NCBI GenBank assembly: GCA_019279435.1
Contig: JAAALK010000285.1
Coordinates: 24,832,371 to 24,896,370 of the forward strand
Source of the DNA: Zizania palustris
Taxonomy: Eukaryota > Streptophyta > Magnoliopsida > Poales > Poaceae
Direction: 5' to 3'
Length of the DNA stretch: 64,000 nt
A program made the position numbers and the translations under genes. Shown here one piece after another: positions 31,554-44,339 of the stretch. The notes beneath the pieces are model-generated. The model ran no database searches. It was given only the letters and a program-made list of their open reading frames with translations, and was not told where the DNA came from. Position 1 is the first letter of the stretch; each line of letters starts with the position of its first letter.

Positions 31554-34339
31554 ATTGGGTGTTGGGAAAAGGCCATTGATTTAGAAGAATTTTTAAGACA
31601 CCCATTCACCCCCTCTGGTCGCTACTTTCGGTCCTACAAGTGGTATTAGAGCCTAGTTAGGGTTTTTCCATATCTTAACCGGTTCTAAACCCAGGTAGTG
31701 ATCATGACTTCTTCTGGAAAGGTCCCGTCCCTAGAAGCTTTTGGCTATACTTATTGGAAGACTCGCATGCGAGCCTATCTCATGAGCTAGAGCACGGACA
31801 TTTGGGATATTTGTGTTCACGCTACTTTCACCATATTCCCTGTTGCTGAGCGTACATGCCATGATATAATCGCCTAGCATCAGAACAACAACAAAGCAGT
31901 GAACATTTTGTTTTCTGGTTTAGGTCCCACTTAATTTGAGCGTGTAAGCCATCTCTACACTGCTAGAGAGATCTGGGCTACCCTCTAGGCACACCATGAG
32001 GGAACAGCCCAGGTCAAGGCTCGGCTCTATCAAACCTACCGGCGTGAATATGAAAATTTCACACAGAAGCTGGGTGAATCTATTGAAGCCTTGTTTGGTC
32101 ATTTTCAATCGATCATCAACAAGCTTCGGGCCAACAAGGCCGACAGTGTTCAACTAGTCTCAGATCATGAGCAGACGCTCAAGGTTCTCCATACCTTGGA
32201 CCCTAAGATCTGGGAGATCAAGGTATCCTCTATCATTGAGAGCACCTCTTATGATACCTTGACAATTTCAGAGCTGTTTAGCAAGCTCAAGGCCACAGAG
32301 GTTGATATCCAGTTGAGATCAAATCTCACTGGCTCTGGATCAAAAACCCTGGCTCTTGCTACACCCTCTGCTGACTCCTCTTCTGTTAGCTGTGCTGGGT
32401 TCTCCTTGATGTCTATCACTAAGGACCGACTTGAGTCGCTAGGAGATGATGATCTGTGTCTGTTTAACAACCGGGTGCGTCGTGTCTATGATAAGCGAAT
32501 ATTCAAAAGACACGGCACAAAATCCAGATGCTTTGAGTGTGGTGATCTAGGTCATTTCATTGCCGACTGCCCCAAGCGCAATGGTCACAAGAAGGGTACC
32601 GGTGGTGGCTCCTACGACTCTAGCAAGCACGATAGCTCCTCCTTCACAAAGGGCAAGCCCAAGACAAGATTCTTCAGAAAGGACCTGAAGGACTACCGGC
32701 GTGAGAACAAGAAGTGAGACAAGTTCTTCTTCGCCGAGATGGAGAGAAGCTACTCCAAGCGGTCTTCGTCTTCTTCCTCTTCATCAAGCTCAAGCAATGA
32801 GGATATTGTGATCACAAAGGGGAAGGACAAGGACGATCCGATGGGCCTCTACTTCATGGCCTTTGGGGACACACCGAAGAGCCACTCACATCACCGCCGA
32901 AGATCCTGCAAGAGCTTCTCCTCAATGGCTCTTGGGGATAAGGAAGAGAAGGGCTCCCATGACAACTACAATGACGACGATGATGAAAATGTATCTTCCT
33001 ATGAACGAGAAGTTGTTTATTTACTTGAAGAGAACTGTCAGGAGTTGAGATATCGGGAGAAACTGCTTAGAGGGGCTAAGAAGAGGATAGATGAGCTTGA
33101 GAGTGAGCTTGTCGTGGCCAACGGCAGGATTGAGAGTCTATCTTCTTCCCCTTGCTTGGGTGGTAGCAGTGAGTGCCCGAATTGTGAGGTGTTACTGTGT
33201 AACCTGACGACTCTGAAGTCTAGGTACACAAAGAGGGTAGATGAGAGGGACACTTTGGCCACTGAGCTTGAGAGCGCTCAGCTGGGGCTGAAAGATGCTC
33301 ATGCCACTATCGTCGTGCCCTATGTTGATTGCCCATCCCATCTAGCTAGTTTAGCTGAGCTGAAAGCCAAGGGTGATGAGCAGTTGGGCGAGTTAGAGAG
33401 TCAGAGCTGAACTAGAGCAGACTAGGCTAGAGCTTGAGACATTGTTAGTTCCACCCACTATTTGTGAGAACTGCTTGTCTCTTACACTAGAGTTGATTAA
33501 GCTAAAAGCTGAGAAGTCTATCCAAGTCGATAGAGAGTGTGAGACCTGCTTGTCTCAGGTGGAGGTACTAGCTTCTTTGAGAGAGGAGCTAGCTGATGTT
33601 CAGAATGAGAACTTTTACCTCCATCAGATCCTGAGTTGGCAGAGTGCTAGAGAGCCACAGCTCGGCATGATGATCCAGCAGTTCAAGAGGTAGGATGGGT
33701 TTGGGGTAGGTTACACCTATACAAAGGCTGATTTTGAGAGTGCCATTAGCCGAGCAGTGGAGTGGAGTAAGATGACTCCTGAATAGAGATATCCCAAGAC
33801 TCACTCCATTGAGTCTTTCCAGGCTAGTCAGCCCAAGGATGGAGTGTTCTAAGAACATCCTAAAGCTCCACCAAAGAATCCCATCTGGGTCCCAAAGCCC
33901 AAACATCTCCACACTTCTCTAGACTCTCTACCTGGACCCTCTCACACCAAAGAGTCTACACCCAACACCACCAAGCCCAAGAACCCCAAGACTCAACCAC
34001 ATCCCAAGAAGCCCACCTACCACTGTGAGTACTATCAGAGAGACGGACATCTTGAGGAGTTTTGCTTTAGAAGGAAGCGGGTTGAGAGAGCAGAGAGAGC
34101 TCGTGGTGGGCAGGAGCAGTTCTACCAGCAGGGTGGTAGACTGAGAGTTCCTCGACGCGGCGAGAGGCTAGAGGCCAGGCCGCATCGTGTAGGTGGTGGT
34201 AGAGGAGACGACTTTCATGCTCATGCTCCGGAGGGTAGTGTTCGCTCTGGCAGAGCTCCAGGTCGTTTTGGATATGACTCTGGACCTTGTGGCCGAGACT
34301 TTAGGCAAAACCGAGGACCGCGCTTTGAGCCGCGCTTTG
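31554..34339 (+). mobile_element. C3: SIRE-like copia element, 5' fragment
   Basis: It consists of the last ~85 bp of an LTR (to 31638), a primer site (TGGTATTAGAGCC at 31641-31653, one change from consensus) and gag from 31704. At 34340 the LTR of C4 begins precisely with TGAGGAGCC, so C4 is inserted in the gag of C3. The left flank CTTTG (34335-34339) is the candidate target duplication; its partner is outside the window. Confidence 0.8.
31704..34339 (+). pseudogene. gag: C3 gag, several stops, truncated by C4
   Basis: It starts MTSSGKVPSLEAF and shows the copia gag (UBN2-like) domain, broken by stops near 31788, 31876, 31933 and 31987. It is then open from 32091 to 32717. A CCHC knuckle CFECGDLGHFIADC lies near 32530-32570. 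Beyond a TGA at 32715 a Ser/Asp-rich segment leads to a long coiled coil (33000-33680) and a second knuckle-like motif that has lost a Cys (CEYYQRDGHLEEFC near 34022). The Arg/Gly-rich end stops where C4 begins. Compared with C4 it keeps an internal segment near 32230-32330 that C4 has lost. Confidence 0.82.
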
Positions 34340-36231
34340 TGAGGAGCCATGCTGAATAGTGTGGGCCTCATGGCTCCAGATGTGATGAGTCATTGTCAAC
34401 GATAGTCAAAAAGGACAGAAGAAGAGAGAAGATTTGTTGTGTCTAGGCCACGTGTGACTCGGGTACACGGGCAGCGAGCGACTATCGGGCAGAGGGGCCG
34501 CGAAGTCGGGCTTTGTCAGTTTCGGTGCAAAACTGACGACCGCTGATCTTATATCGGACTGTCCATAAGAGAAGCCGTAGTCGCTACGAAAGCTTAGCTT
34601 CCGGATAAGTCATCTGTAAATAGGAGTTTACTATTTTGTCCCTAGGCCCACAGTCAGTCAGTCGAGTCTGTAAAAATATCCTAAGGGCAGTTTAGTCTTT
34701 TCCTTTTATTTCAGCGTCTGTAAAAAACCCTAAGGGGCTAGTGGAATATTCTAGGTCATTGGGCAGCCTATAAATAGGGCCCCAATCCCTATGGTTAGGT
34801 TACCCTTCCAGAATTCACTTTTTAATCTATTGGGTCATTTTTGTTCCTTGCGTTTTCTCTCTCCTGTTTGTGCGCCGCCAGGTTCCTGCTCACACCATTT
34901 TATTCCTGCATCCCTTCTGTTCTTCATGATGCAGTGAGTTTCCATTCTATGTTCATGTCGTGTGGTGTGTAGCATTTCCTGTGAATCTGAAGCTTCGTTT
35001 TCTGCGTTCCTGTTGTTTATTCCTGAGATCACGCGCTTCCCTGTTGTTCCTTGTTCTACGGGCTGAGTACTAGTTTTTGTTTATTGTAGCAAGTAGTACT
35101 ACTTCCCTATAGCTATAGTGGGCTAGTACTCTAGTTTTGCTTTTTCCTGTGTAGCTTTTTGATCGAGTAGACAGGGCCAGGTCCTTTCTCTGGCTGTTTC
35201 TGGCGAAGCCCCCTTCTCTGTTCGAAGTTCCTCAGCTCCGTGAGGCAGGCTTCGATCTGACATCTTCGAGGGCTTTGCTAGAACTTCAACTTTGTTTTTG
35301 TACTGTGAATCTAGCTTTGAAGTATGTTTTGTGCTTAGTGTCTATTAGCTTGGCATACTTCGACAGTCTTTGCGAAGGTGTACTCCGAATCAAGCTCTTC
35401 GAAGTCAATACTCCGACAGACTTCGAAGTAAGTTTCGAAGCATGTCTCTCTGATAGACTTTGCTCGGAGTGTTTTTCTGAGGTCGTTTTGCTGTCGTTTT
35501 CGAGGGTCACAGTGTGTAAGTTCGGAGCTTGTCATTCGAAGTTAGCCCTCGGATCGGAGGTTACCACTTCGGTTGTCATACCTCGATCAAGCTAGCTTCG
35601 AAGGTAGAGTGTAGGCTTCGATTTCATCTTGCTGCTGTGTGTTTGGCTTCGCTTATCTTTCGAAGGTTGCTTTTCTGTGTACTTTGTTCGAAGCTTTCTG
35701 TTCGAAGTTTAGGCTTCGAAGTACGCTGTTCGAAGCAGGCTTCGATACTGTCATACTTCGCTCCGAAGCACACTTCACACTCTGCCACACTTGAACTAGG
35801 CTAGTTTCCATAAACCTTCGGCACTTCAACGACAACCTTCGCTAGACTTCGACAAGGGACTCCAAAGCAGGCGTCGACACTATGAAGCAGGCTTCGACAC
35901 AGCGAAGCAGGCTTCACCAAGTTTCGAACAGGAGACAAATTTGAATAGTAACTTCTCATCTCTTTTCATGTACACTTAGATCATCTGCTGAGAAGTTTTT
36001 ATCTGCCATGATTTGAACATTTTGTTTATTTGCCTGATTAGCATTGTGTTGGTGTTTTTCTGTCTAGAACACCAGACTTTTCTAGGCTAGATACTTTTAG
36101 ACTTAGGCAATCTGTTCATGTTCTGTTGCTTAGTCTTTTGAGGAGGGTTGGGTGTTGGGAGCAGGCCATTTATTCGAAAGAATTTTTAGGCACCCATTCA
36201 CCCCCCTTTGGTCGCTATTTTCGGTCCTACA
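34340..36231 (+). repeat. C4 5' LTR (1892 bp)
   Basis: It starts TGAGGAGCC and ends TTCGGTCCTACA. TATAAATA is at 34769-34776, followed by GGGCCCCAATCCCTA. From ~35220 to 35940 it is dense with TTCGAAG-type motifs. It carries one copy of the ~107-bp unit (34450-34515) where the 3' LTR and the C2 LTRs have two. The last 90 bp (GTTGGGTGTTGGG to the end) match C3. Confidence 0.92.
34769..34776 (+). promoter_or_regulatory. C4 LTR TATA box
   Basis: TATAAATA in CAGCCTATAAATAGGGCC is the likely core promoter of the element. The same box is at 51728-51735 in the 3' LTR and, on the minus strand, at 30957-30964 and 16581-16588 in C2. Confidence 0.75.
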
Positions 36232-36233
36232 AG

Positions 36234-36246
36234 TGGTATCAGAGCC
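36234..36246 (+). other. C4 primer-binding site
   Basis: TGGTATCAGAGCC, two bases after the LTR, is complementary to the 3' end of initiator Met-tRNA. Confidence 0.9.
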
Positions 36247-36296
36247 TAGTTAGCGTTTTTCCATACCTTAACCGGTTCTAAACCCCAATAGTGATC

Positions 36297-38812
36297 ATGA
36301 CGTCTCCTGGCAAGGTCCCGTCCTTGGAAGCTTATGGCTATAATTATTGGAAGACTCGCATGTGAGCCTATCTCATGAGCCAAAGCTCGGACATCTAGGA
36401 CATTTGCGTCCACGCTACGTTTGTCATATTGCCACTTGCTGAGCGTGGTACTCTTGGTATCATCTCTCAGCATGTGAACAATAGCAAGGTTGTGAACATC
36501 TTGTTTTCTAGTTTAGGTCCCACTGAGTTTGAGCGTGTGAGCCATCTCTCCACTACAAGAGAGATCTGGGCTACCCTTCAGGCACACCATGAAGGGACAG
36601 CCCAGGTCAAGGCTCGGCTCTATCAGACCTATCGGCGTGAATATGAGAACTTCACACAAAAGCCGGGTGAATCTGTTGAAGCGTTGTTTGGTCATTTTCA
36701 GTCGATCATAAACAAGCTTTGGGACAAGAAGGCTAAGGGTGTTCAGTTAGTCTCAGATCACGAGCAGGCGCTCAAGGTTCTCCATACCTTGACCCAAAGA
36801 TCTAGGAGATCAAGGTATCCTCTATCAAATCTCACTAGCTCTGGATCAAAGTCTCTGACCCTTGCTACACCTTCTGTTGATCCCTCTTCTGTGAGCTGTG
36901 TTGGGTTCTCTTTGATGTCTATCACTGAGGACCAGCTTGAGTCTTTGGGAGATGATGATTTGTGTCTTTTAAACAACCGGGTGCGTCGTGTTTACGACAA
37001 AAGAATGTTCAAATGACACGGCACAAAATCCGGGTGCTTTGAGTGTGGTGACCCAGGACACTTCATCGCCGACTGCCCCAAGCGCAATGGAAACAAGAAG
37101 GGCACCGGTGGTGGCTTCCATGACTCCAGCAAGCACGACAGCTCTTCCTTCAACAAGGGCAAGCCAAAGACCAGATTCTTCAGAAAGGCCCTGAAGGACT
37201 ACCGGCGAGAGAACAAGAAGCACGACAAGGCCTTCTTCGCCGAGATGGAGAAGAGCTACTCCAAGCAGTCCACGTCTTCTTCCTCTTCATCGAGTTCAAG
37301 CGATGAGGAGATCGTCATCAGGAAGGGGAAGGACAAGGACGATCCGGCGGGCCTTTGCTTCATGGCCTTTGGGGACAGACCGAAGAGCCGCTCACACCTG
37401 CGCCGAAGATCCCGCAAGAGTTTCTGTTCAATAGCTCTTGGGGATAAGGAAGAGAAGGGCTCCTCCGATGACTCTGACGACGACGACAACGAAAAGGTAT
37501 CATCTTATGAACACGAAATCGTTGATTTACTTGAAAGCAATCGTCAGGAGTTAAAATATCAGGAAAAACTGCTTAGGGGGCTAAGAAGAGGATAGATGAA
37601 TTAGAGAGTGAGCTTGTCGTGGCTAACGGCAGAATTGAGAGTCTATCTTCTTCCCCTTGCTTGGGTGATAGCAGTGAGTGCCAAAAGTGTGAGGTGCTTC
37701 TGTGTGACCTGTCGACTCTGAAGTCCAGGTACATAGAAAGAGTTGATGAGAAGGACGCTTTGGCCACTGAGCTTGAAAGTGCTCAGCTGGAGCTGAAAGA
37801 TGCTCAAGCCACTGTCGTCGTACCCTGTGCTGATTGCCCATCTCATTTATCTGTCTTAGCTGAGCTGAAAGCCAAGGGCGATGAGCGTTTGGGGGATTTG
37901 GAGAGAGTGAGAGCTGAGCTGGCAAAGACTAGGCTAGAACTTGAGAAAATATCAATTCCACCCACTGTCTGTGAGAACTGCTTGTCTCTTAGACTGGAGT
38001 TGATTAAGCTGAAAGTCGAGAAATTTGTCCAGGTGGATAGCGAGTGTGAGACTTGCTTGTCTCAGGTGGAGGTACTAGCTTCTTTGAGAGAGGAGCTAGC
38101 TAATTCTCAGAATAAGAAATTTTACCTCTGTTCTATCCTGAGTTGGATCAGTGCTAGAGAGCCACAGCTCGGCATGATGATCCAACAGTTCAAGAGGCAG
38201 GATGGGTTTGGGGTAGGTTACATCTACACCAAGGCTGACTTTGAGAGTGCCATTAGCCGGGCAGTGGAGTGGAGTAAAATGACTCCTGATCAGAGATATC
38301 CCAAGACTCACTCCACTGAGTCTTTCCAGGCTAGTCAGCCCATGGATGGAGAAATCCAAGAACAGCACAAAGCTCCACCCAAGAAGCCCATCTGAGTTCC
38401 AAAGCCCAAACATATCCACACTTCTCTAGACTCTCTTCCTGGACCCTCTCAACCCAAGAAGACGACACCAAACACCACTAAGCCCAAGAACCCCAAGCCT
38501 CAACCACATCCCAAGAAGCCCACCTACCATTGTGAGTATTGTCAGAGAGAAGGGCATCTTGCGGAGTTTTGCTTCAGAAGGAAGCGTGTTGAGAGAGCAG
38601 AGAGAGCTCGTGGTGGTCAGGAGCAGTTCTACCAGCAGGGTGGTAGACTGCGTGTTCCTCAACGCGGGGAGAGGCTGGAGGCCAGGCCGCGTCGTGTAGG
38701 CGGTGGTAGAGGAGACGGTTTTCATGCCCATGCTCTAGATGGTGGTGTTCATTCCGGTAGAGCTCCAAGCCGTTTGGCTACAGTCCCAGACCTCGTGGGG
38801 CCGAGGTTTTAG
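36297..38812 (+). pseudogene. gag: C4 gag
   Basis: It starts MTSPGKVPSLEAYGY. Stops lie near 36364 and 36400, then the frame is open from 36429 to 37016. A ~110-bp segment present in C3 is deleted near 36825, with the short repeat ATCA at the join. The CCHC knuckle CFECGDPGHFIADC lies near 37036-37077. A Ser/Asp-rich stretch and a coiled coil follow (37245-37595, then 37600-38395 after a frameshift near 37580). A second intact knuckle, CEYCQREGHLAEFC, lies near 38533-38574, and the end is Arg/Gly-rich. The gag is long for a copia element, as is usual in the SIRE clade. Confidence 0.87.
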
Positions 38813-40257
38813 GCAGAACCAATGACCTCGCTTTGAGCCACGTTTTGGTCCAAACTCTTCTGATGGTTTCTTCTTTCCGTCTTTTGAGCAGATGGCTCGA
38901 CACTGGTTTAGCTCTTTTTCTAAACCCGGTGCCGGACCATTTGCTCCCACTTACAACCACTGATTGTGCAGGATCGGGGACTGGAGGACGTTTGGATCAT
39001 GGACTCAGCATGCTTTCGCCACATAACGGGACATCGCAGATTGTTCTCCAGTCTCACTCCCCCGAGCTCCAAAGAGTACATCACCTTCTGGAACAATGGT
39101 CAAGGAAAGGTAAGTGGTATCAGCTCAATTCGCATTTCAGACCATTTCTCTTTGAAGAATGTTGCCTTGGTTGGAAATTTGAACTTTAATTTGATTTCTG
39201 TTTCACAACTTCTTGAGGATGGTTTGGAGGTGCGTTTTAAGAAGGGCAATTCTTCTGTGTTTGATTCAAGAGGGTCTTTGATTTGCCAGATCTTACCATT
39301 CGGTAAAGTTTTTCGAATTGACTTCTCTAGTTCTTTTGGCCCTTCTCGCTGTTTGATTGCTGGATCTTCTTCTGAGCTCTGCAGTGGCATAGGAGGTTAG
39401 GTCATTTGAGTTTTGATCTGCTAGTCAGGTTGAGCTCTATGGACCTCATCCGAGGATTGCCCAAGCTTAAAATGGAGAAAAATCTAGTTTGTCATCCCTA
39501 CCATCACGGGAAAATGGTTGCCGCTTCTCACTCACTTGTGACTCAAGTGATGACTTCGTATCCGGGCGAGCTGTTACACATGGACACTATCGGTCCAGCT
39601 CGGGTACGCTCAGTCGGTGGGAAGTGGTACGCGCTTGTCATTGTTGATGATTTTTCTCGATTCTCGTGGGTTTTCTTTTTGGAGTCTAAGGATGAAACTT
39701 TTAAGTTTTTTCATGACCTAATTTTGAAGCTGAAGAATGAGAACAATGGTCGGATGCGAGCAATTCGCTCCGACAATGGCTCTGAGTTCAAGAACTCTCA
39801 GTTCGTCAGCTTCTGTAGTGATCAGGGTGTTGACCATCAGTTTTCTGCTCCTTACACTCCCCCACAGAATGGTGTTGTGGAACGAAAGAACCACACGCTA
39901 GTCGAGATGGGTAGGACGATGCTCGATGAGCACAAGACTCCTAGGCGTTTTTGGGCTGAAGCCATGAACACGACTTGCTATCTGGCCAACCGCATTTTTC
40001 TTAGAGCTTACCTAGGTAAGACCTCATACGAGTTGCGGTTTGGTAGACAACCAAAAGTGAGCCACTTGCGAGCGTTTGACTGCAAGTGCTTTGTGCTCAA
40101 GAAGGGAGGGCATTTGGACAAGTTTGAGTCTCGTTGCTGGGACAGAGTTTTTCTTGTCTACGCTTTACATTCTCGAGGCTTCCGTGTTTGGAACCTCGAC
40201 TCCAGTAGCTTGTCGAGACTTGTGAGGTTTCTTTTGACGAATCATTGCCTTCTTTGA
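38812..40257 (+). pseudogene. C4 protease and integrase
   Basis: The protease region (38966-39400) has WIMDSACFRHITG, where copia elements usually have a D-S-G core; here Gly is Ala. A stop at 39398-39400 precedes integrase. The zinc-finger region is degraded: HPYHHGK stands where C-x2-C is expected. The core is in good order, with HMDTIGP, RSDNGSEF and GVVERKN giving D, D and E. The C-terminal part includes the usual copia segment FGRQPKVSHLRAFDCKCF. The frame closes at 40257, one frame away from the RT that overlaps it. Confidence 0.88.
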
Positions 40258-42157
40258 CACCTTCTTTTGAGCTTTCTAGTGATGGTGAGCTCGGAGAGTC
40301 CATCTTCGAGGAAGATGAGGATACTCCAACTGCTGATGAGGGTGGGCCTTCTGCACCTCCTATAGAGCCCACACCCTCTGAGACTTCGACTGAGGATGAG
40401 GGCGGACCTCTGATCACTTCTTCCACTTCGATCGAGCCCCCTCAGTCAAGTCCAGAGGTGCCAGCTGCTGACTCCGGTGAGGTGACTTCAGATCACCAAG
40501 GATACCGAGCAGTTCAGCGTGATCACCCCTCAAAGCTCATCATCGGTGATTTGACTGAAAGAACTTTGCGTTCATCTGGTACCTCTCTTCTTGTGTTTGC
40601 TGAATCTACTTTTGTTGCATATTTTGAGCCCAGAGACGTTTCTCATGCTCTTTCAGATTCTAATTGGATTAATATTATGCAAGAAGAGCTTGAGAATTTT
40701 GTCCGTAATCGGGTTTGGACACTAGTTGAGCCGCCACCGGGATGCAACCCCATAGGCACCAAGTGGGTGTTCAAGAACAAGCAAGGTGAAGATGGGGTTG
40801 TGGTGCGCAACAAAGCTCGACTAGTTGCCCAGGGTTTTTTCCAGAAGGAAGGTATTGACTTTGAAGAAACCTTCGCTCCTGTTGCCCGTCTTGAGTCCAT
40901 TCGCATTCTCTTAGCTTTTGCCGCTTCGAAGGGTTTTAAGCTTTTTCAAATAGACGTCAAGAGTGCTTTTCTAAACGGGTACATAGAGGAGGAGGTTTAT
41001 GTTAGGCAGCCCCCGGTTTTGAGAACCCTAAGTTTCCTCGACATGTTTTTAAATTGCAAAAGGCTTTATATGGTCTGAAGCAAGCCCCCAGGGCTTGGTA
41101 TGACCGGTTAAAGCCGTTTTTGTTGGGGAAGGGCTTTGTGATGGGTTCTGTGGATAAGACTCTCTTCTTGCTCAGAGATGCATCAGATTTCTTAGTTGCT
41201 CAGATTTACGTGGATGATATTATTTTTGGCGGTACTACTAATGATCTTGTGTCCAAGTTTTCTGAGCAGATGCACAACGAGTTTGAGTTGAGCCTCATGG
41301 GTGAGCTCAAGTACTTCTTAGGGCTCCAGATCAAGCAGACCATGGACGACACTTTCATCCACCAAGGTAAGTACACTCGTGACATGTTGAAAAAATTTGA
41401 CTTTGGTGGTGAGCTGAAGCCGCAGATGACCCCGATGGGAACATCTGGAGGACTGGACAAGGACGAAAGCGGCGTCAAGGTCAATGAGAGAGAGTTTTGA
41501 GGGATGATCGGTTCGCTGTTGTACTTGACGGCGACAAGATCGGACATACAGTTCACCGTGGGACTTTGCGCGCATTGCCAGTCTTCACCACGTGCGTCTC
41601 ATCGGCAGGCTGTCAAGCGCATCTTCAGGTATCTCACTTATGTGCATGATCTCGGTCTTTACTATTCAGCATCATCATCTCTTGATTTATCTGGCTTTTC
41701 GGACGCCGACTTTGGTGGGTGCCGGTTGGATCACAAGTCGACTTCCGGTACTTGCCAGTTTCTTGCTTCGTCACTTGTTTCATGGTCTTCTCGAAAGCAA
41801 TCTGGAGTTGCTCTTTCGACCACTGAGGCTGAGTATGTAGCTGCTGCTAGCTGCTGCTCACAATTGGTTTGGATGATTTCCACTCTGTGAGATTTTGGGT
41901 TGTTCTTTCCTACCAGAGTTCCTCTGTTTTGCGACAGCACAAGTGCTATTAGTGTAGGGAAAAACCCTTGTCTCCATTCAAAAACCAAACACATTGATGC
42001 GCGCTTTCATTTTCTGCGGGATCAATATGAGAAAGGTGTCATTGACCTTGTTCATATTGATACCCATCATCAGTTGGCTGACATTTTCACCAAACCCCTA
42101 GATCAGTCTACTTTTGAGCATTTACGAGGGGATTTGGGTGTTGTGTATCCTTTCTAG
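40245..42157 (+). pseudogene. C4 reverse transcriptase and RNase H
   Basis: An acidic Pro/Ser/Glu-rich linker (40245-40500) leads to RT: WVFKNKQGEDG, ARLVAQGF, ETFAPVARLESIR and QIDVKSAFLNG. A frameshift near 41050 is followed by LYGLKQAPRAWYDRLKPFLL and the active site YVDDIIFG near 41207-41230. A TGA at 41498 and another at 41888 interrupt RNase H, which keeps GFSDADF, TEAEYVAA, FCDSTSAISVGK and ADIFTKPLD. The end matches C2 residue for residue over long stretches. Three lesions separate otherwise well-preserved blocks. Confidence 0.9.
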
Positions 42158-43334
42158 GATATATTGCGTCAGTTTTTTCTTTCTTCTTTACTCTTTTCTT
42201 GAGTCTTTTTGTGTGTGTTCATATCATACATACTCACATAACAAGCTTTTGAGCTTGCTTCTGTTATATGATTGAACTGCTTTACTTATTCTAGCTGGTA
42301 CATGCTTTTGATTAGTTGTCAATGATCATGTTTTGATTCAGTTCACTTGATATGTCTGATATCTGTCATGTGCATGGCTTTTACGCTTTAAACTTGAAAA
42401 TTGATCACCATTGCTTCTGGTAACTAGCATGTGTAGGCTAAGTGCTTTTGCTATGTGTTACATGCCTTGTAGCTAGTTCCTCACAATAGATGCAGATCTG
42501 CAACTTGGACATCTTTATGCTTTAACATGGAAAATGTGCTATAAAAATGATAAGAATCAGAAAAATGAAAATTCCATGCCTTTTTATGCTTAAGTTGAAA
42601 GATCCAGGTGGGTTTGCTATGTCGCATTACAGTATTCTGGACTGCTTACCATAGAACTTTGGTATGAACTAGGAGAATGTAATGTATGCCAAGACCAACG
42701 TCTTAAGCTTCTGATGGTCCAGTTCTGGCCTAGGCTTGACTTGGTCGGTCAGCATAAGGTTTGACTTGCAAATAACCCCTGGCAAAAATGAAAAAGGAAA
42801 AAGAAAAAGCCTGAATATTAAAAAGATAACAAGTTTGCTGAAGCACTTTGTTTTGAACAATGTTTATCTTGGTAGATATCAGTTAGCTTCTGCATCTCAT
42901 GCTTTACTTTGCTTGTCAACTGGAAAATGTAGTGATGCTTTTGTTTGCAAAAACTGAAAAATGCTTGCAAATGACTTTCTTTAGATATCATCTGTTGCAC
43001 TGATCATGCCATGTGTCTTAGACAGTACGTCTTTTGCTATACTTGTTAGAAGTTGTAATTGCAGTCAATCATATCTAAGAAGCATGCTTTCTTCACTCCA
43101 CTTGGACCCCAGTTGCATTCATTGCATATTTTGAGGGGGAGTTGCATTTCAGGGGGAGTCTGTGTCTTTTTAGAGTGCTTGATGAGTTCACTTGTCAACA
43201 AGGGGGAGAATTTTTGGGATAAGAGTTTAAGGGGGAGTTTTGGCTTTCTCTCGGATTTGTTTTTCAGGGGGAGTTTTTGTCCCGGTTGTCCTTACTCTTT
43301 TGTTATCCTTGTTGATGTTTTTGAGATCGCACTC
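42158..43334 (+). other. C4 3' non-coding region with repeated purine blocks (part 1)
   Basis: There is no supported gene. It holds the segments also seen in C1 and C2. From 43130 it carries at least five AGGGGGAG-type blocks (near 43133, 43154, 43200, 43229 and 43266) in T-rich surroundings. The last five bases (43330-43334, CACTC) are the left target duplication of G4. Confidence 0.8.
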
Positions 43335-44339
43335 TGTTGTAGCAATTGCGTTAGCTACAGCACATGTTTTGTATGTGTGTATATGATGTGTAGAATGAAC
43401 CTCGAAGGGTTCTCTCAGAGGGAGAAAGGATTTATACTGGTTCGGGCCTCTCCTAAGATATAATAGCCCTACGTCCAGTTGTGGTGGATTTGGCATGGTA
43501 TGCCTTGATGTGGAGAAGTGAGCTCCAGGGTCTCATGGCTCCCTGGCGAAGGTGTCCTGTTACAAGGGCTTGGCCCTGCTTTTATAGGCACGCAGGCCTT
43601 AAGGAAAAGACCAAAATACCCTCTATAAGCCCTAGGTTTATAGGGGTAAAAAGGGAAAAGGAGCTAGCTACTGTACAAAAGTGCTTTATAGCTTTACAGA
43701 CGTGTCAGACAACGTCATACTTTGACCAGCTAAATGACATACCAGGGGCGGAGGGGCCCTCGGTATGGCCTCTTCACTGTAGCGAGGCTTAGATATTTCT
43801 TGAGCTTCGGAGTAGGGAACAGAGTACTTCTAGCAGAGGCTGCGAAGGAGGCTCCGAAGTACACTCCAAAGGGGCTTCGAAGCATACTCCAAACTGGGCT
43901 CCGAACTGGGGTCTCGGAGACTAGCTTTGAACTGGCCGGACCGGGTCCGGAGACTAGCTCTGAGGAGCTCTGAAGGGGGGCTCGAAGGCCAACCCCGAAC
44001 AAAGCCCGAAGGTTAACTCCGGGAAAGGCTCGAAGGTTAACTCTGAACAAGGCCCAGAGGCTGGCTTCGAAGTTAGCCTGAGACTTAGCTTCTGGCAGTC
44101 TTCAAGGAATCTTGAGGGCTTCGCTCCGGAGGGCTCCAAGGGACCTCGCTCCAGAGGGCTTCGACGGGGCTCGGGGGCTTCGCCCTAGAAGGCTCCGAAA
44201 TGAACCTTGAGACTTGGAAACAACTTCTTTGGGACGATACAAGCTTCGACAGTGTTGGGCTCCGGGCCGAAGTCTGTCGGAGGCTGACGTCATTTGGCCC
44301 CTGTTCAAGGGAAATCTATTCCCCCAACAGTAGCCCCTC
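43335..44339 (-). repeat. G4 LTR copy 1 (1005 bp)
   Basis: It starts TGTTGTAGC and ends CCCCCAACA. Its first 28 bp can fold (TGTTGTAGC / GCTACAGCA). A TATAAAAG-type box on the minus strand is at 43579-43586. The second half is built of short repeats around GGCTCCGAAG and GGCTTCG. It differs from copy 2 at about 22 positions. The purine tract GAGGGGCTAC follows on the minus strand at 44340-44349. Confidence 0.9.

Noticed and set aside
36234..36246. Possible tRNA gene from the Met-tRNA match
   Set aside because: Only the 3' complementary stretch is present, directly after an LTR. It is a primer site; no cloverleaf can be formed.
42158..43334. Envelope-like ORF of SIRE elements in C4
   Set aside because: No frame longer than about 135 codons exists, and none shows a signal peptide or membrane segment. 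The region is non-coding.
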